Part shown: positions 4,771 to 6,492 of the stretch, in pieces
Numbering within the stretch: position 1 is the stretch's first letter
Layout: each line of letters begins with the position of its first letter
From: Flavisolibacter sp.
GTDB lineage: Bacteria; Bacteroidota; Bacteroidia; Chitinophagales; Chitinophagaceae
Assembly (NCBI GenBank): GCA_025936195.1
Contig: JAICTW010000162.1
Location: 1 to 6,492 of the forward strand
DNA length: 6,492 bases
Direction of reading: 5' to 3'
Position numbers and translations under genes: made by a program
The notes under the pieces: generated by a model
Told to the model about the DNA's origin: nothing
Databases searched by the model: none
The model's input: only the letters and a program-made list of their open reading frames with translations

Positions 4771-6454
4771 CAGAAACAATCATCAGCTTCGCATAGTTCA
4801 ACATGATCTTCTTTTCTCCATTCGCATCAAATTTAATGGTAGCAACAGGATTATGATTTGATCCTTCGAGTTTGATCACTTCTCCAAATCCAAACTTCTG
4901 ATGTTCCACTCTCATTCCTTCTTTCAGCTTTGTAATATCACTCGGAACAAAATTAGCCGAAGGCACATGCGCTACTTCTTTTGCCTTTGAATTACCGCTT
5001 AATAAAGTAGATACAAAACTTTTTTCTTTCTTCTCCTCACCACCAAAGCCTCTGTTCATTCGCTCAAAGGCGCTGCCCCATAAATTAGAGGAGCTTTGAT
5101 TTCTTACACCGCCTCCTGCAAAGGATTTATCAATGTACTCCATCGGAATTTCATCAATAAAACGGCTGGCATCACTTTGAATTAAAGAGCCAAACTTGTA
5201 TCGGGTATTGGCATAGGTGAGATACAATCTTGTCTTTGCTCTTGTAATGGCCACATAAAACAATCTTCGCTCTTCTTCCAACTCTTCTCTTGTGTTAATG
5301 CTCATGGCGTTTGGAAACAAACCTTCTTCCAATCCGCCAACAAATACCACAGGAAATTCCAATCCCTTTGCCGCGTGTATCGTCATCAGCTTAACCGTAT
5401 CTGCATTCGGATCTTTTTCATCGGCATCCGTAAGCAAAGTGATTTGTTGTAAATAGGCGGCAAGCGTTTTGTCTCCCACTTCACCACTTTCTTCGCTCAT
5501 GGGTGTTTCGGTAAATTCTTTTATGGAGTTGAGCAATTCCTGGATGTTCTCATAACGTTGCACACCTTCCGTGCTTTTATCGTTGAACAATTCTTTTACA
5601 AAATTGGTTTGCTTGCCTACATGAAACGCAAGATCATAAGCATTTTTATTTTGCAACATGCTATGAAAGCTTCGTATCATCAGCACAAATTCTTCAATGG
5701 CTTGCAGTGTTCCTGATTTAAATCCAAACATCGGCGCACTTTCCAATACTTCCCACATGCTGATGTTGTGTTCATTGGCGGCAAGTATGGCTCTGTCAAC
5801 GGAAGTTTTTCCAATGCCACGGACCGGATAATTGATGATGCGCTTCAGGGCTTCCTCATCTCTTGGATTAACGATGATGCGCAAATAAGCAATGTAGTCT
5901 TTGATCTCTTTGCGTTGATAGAATGAAATACCGCCATAAATGGTGTAGGGAATATTCATTCGCCTCAGGCTTTCTTCATACGAACGGCTTTGTGCATTGG
6001 TGCGATAAAGAATGGCAACATCTTTATTGTTGAAATGGTTGCGCAGTTTTTGTTCCTGTATCTGGTCGGCAACAAATTTTCCTTCATCATTGTCCGTCAT
6101 GGTGCGCACCAGCTTTATGTTTTCGCCGGTAGCATTTTCAGTAAAAAGGGTTTTAGGAATTTGTCCCTTGTTATTCTTGATCACTTCATTGGCAATCGTC
6201 AGGATATTTTGAGTGCTGCGGTAATTCTGTTCCAGCTTGATCACCTTTACTTCATCATAATCTTTCTGAAACTGCAGGATGTTGGCAATGGTAGCCCCGC
6301 GGAAGGAATAAATACTTTGCGCATCATCTCCCACCACGCAAACATTTTCATGCACCGCACCCAGTAGTTTTATAATTTGGTATTGCGAAGAGTTGGTATC
6401 CTGGTATTCATCAATAAATATATATTTAAAATTGCGCTGGTATTTAATCAGGCT
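4766..6454 (-). CDS. pcrA: UvrD/PcrA-type superfamily 1A DNA helicase, N-terminal part missing
   Basis: This ATP-dependent 3'-5' DNA helicase acts in excision repair and in clearing replication and transcription blocks. The visible 562 codons cover motif II (FIDEYQDTN, DE at about 15-16 of this fragment), motif III (VVGDDAQSIYSFRGA, about 40-54), motif IV (LEQNYRST, 74-81), AILYRTNAQSR, motif V (LMTIHAAKGLEFP, about 356-368) and motif VI (RRLFYVAITRAKT, about 396-408). A linker and the PcrA-type C-terminal Tudor-like domain follow (GMRVEHQKFGFGEVIKLEG to NYAKLMIVSE). The Walker A and motif Ia/Ib region lies outside the window; full-length relatives are about 750-780 residues. A GTG at 6355 could be read as a start, but family sequence including motif II continues upstream of it, so it is not the true start. 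Directly upstream an in-frame TAA at 6457-6455 interrupts the frame. UvrD and PcrA are hard to separate; the C-terminal domain favours PcrA. Confidence 0.9.
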   Translation of the reverse strand, partial: SLIKYQRNFKYIFIDEYQDTNSSQYQIIKLLGAVHENVCVVGDDAQSIYSFRGATIANILQFQKDYDEVKVIKLEQNYRSTQNILTIANEVIKNNKGQIPKTLFTENATGENIKLVRTMTDNDEGKFVADQIQEQKLRNHFNNKDVAILYRTNAQSRSYEESLRRMNIPYTIYGGISFYQRKEIKDYIAYLRIIVNPRDEEALKRIINYPVRGIGKTSVDRAILAANEHNISMWEVLESAPMFGFKSGTLQAIEEFVLMIRSFHSMLQNKNAYDLAFHVGKQTNFVKELFNDKSTEGVQRYENIQELLNSIKEFTETPMSEESGEVGDKTLAAYLQQITLLTDADEKDPNADTVKLMTIHAAKGLEFPVVFVGGLEEGLFPNAMSINTREELEEERRLFYVAITRAKTRLYLTYANTRYKFGSLIQSDASRFIDEIPMEYIDKSFAGGGVRNQSSSNLWGSAFERMNRGFGGEEKKEKSFVSTLLSGNSKAKEVAHVPSANFVPSDITKLKEGMRVEHQKFGFGEVIKLEGSNHNPVATIKFDANGEKKIMLNYAKLMIVSE

Positions 6455-6492
6455 TTAAGGATGGGTAACCAGCAACAGGTAAAATATTAGAA
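6455..6492 (-). other. In-frame stop and upstream remnant of the helicase frame
   Basis: Reading leftward in the helicase frame, the bases give LIFYLLLVTHP, then TAA, then SLIKYQRNFKYIFIDEYQDTN. Homologues normally read through this point with an acidic residue after HP (HPE or HPD, then a few residues and KYQ). A GAA-to-TAA change would explain the stop. Because it sits 36 bases from the window end, a sequence error at a contig edge is equally possible. Confidence 0.6.

Noticed and set aside
6353..6355. GTG at 6355 as the start of the helicase
   Set aside because: Conserved family sequence, including motif II DEYQDTN, continues in frame upstream of it.

Overview
The window looks like a chromosomal segment of a member of the Bacteroidota, probably near Chitinophagaceae/Sphingobacteriia. 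The reasons are a type A sorting domain of the type IX secretion system (T9SS), two copies of the Bacteroidota -7 promoter box TAACTTTG, no clear Shine-Dalgarno sequences, Bacteroidota-style signal peptides ending in FAQ or YSQ, and AT-rich intergenic DNA. The species is inferred from style only; there is no rRNA or other strong marker.

Layout from left to right. Positions 1-448 (minus) hold the N-terminal three quarters of a NifU-family Fe-S scaffold/carrier protein that runs off the left edge. It is divergent from a T9SS-exported surface protein at 710-2146 (plus), and each gene has a TAACTTTG box upstream. The surface protein converges, with overlapping stop codons, on a predicted outer-membrane beta-barrel protein at 2143-2979 (minus). 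Upstream of that, on the same strand, is an exported low-complexity Ala/Thr/Lys/Asn-rich protein at 3055-3717 that resembles LEA-type disordered proteins. A clear hairpin terminator at 2999-3030 separates these two.

The most interesting part is 3842-4611. A small IS200-like Y1 (HUH) transposase gene lies inside three nested pairs of inverted, REP-like palindromes. From outside to inside these are AATGC(C)GAAAGCATTA, ATCCCGAAGGGAT and ACTCCGAAGGAGT. The innermost pair is a perfect 23-bp inverted repeat and the middle pair matches at 24 of 27 positions. All share a CCGAAGG-like core with different but self-complementary stems, and in the two inner pairs a conserved tail points toward the transposase. 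This is the architecture of a REP-associated tyrosine transposase (RAYT) with its REP elements. The transposase has lost one base directly before its HUH motif, so as read it is a pseudogene.

The right end (4766-6454, minus) is the C-terminal three quarters or so of a UvrD/PcrA-type superfamily 1 DNA helicase. It is preceded by an in-frame stop at 6455-6457 where the family normally continues, which is either a nonsense mutation or a sequence error near the end. Three copies of a TTCGTGT(A/T)ATT direct repeat lie at and just past its stop codon. I see no tRNA, rRNA or CRISPR array.
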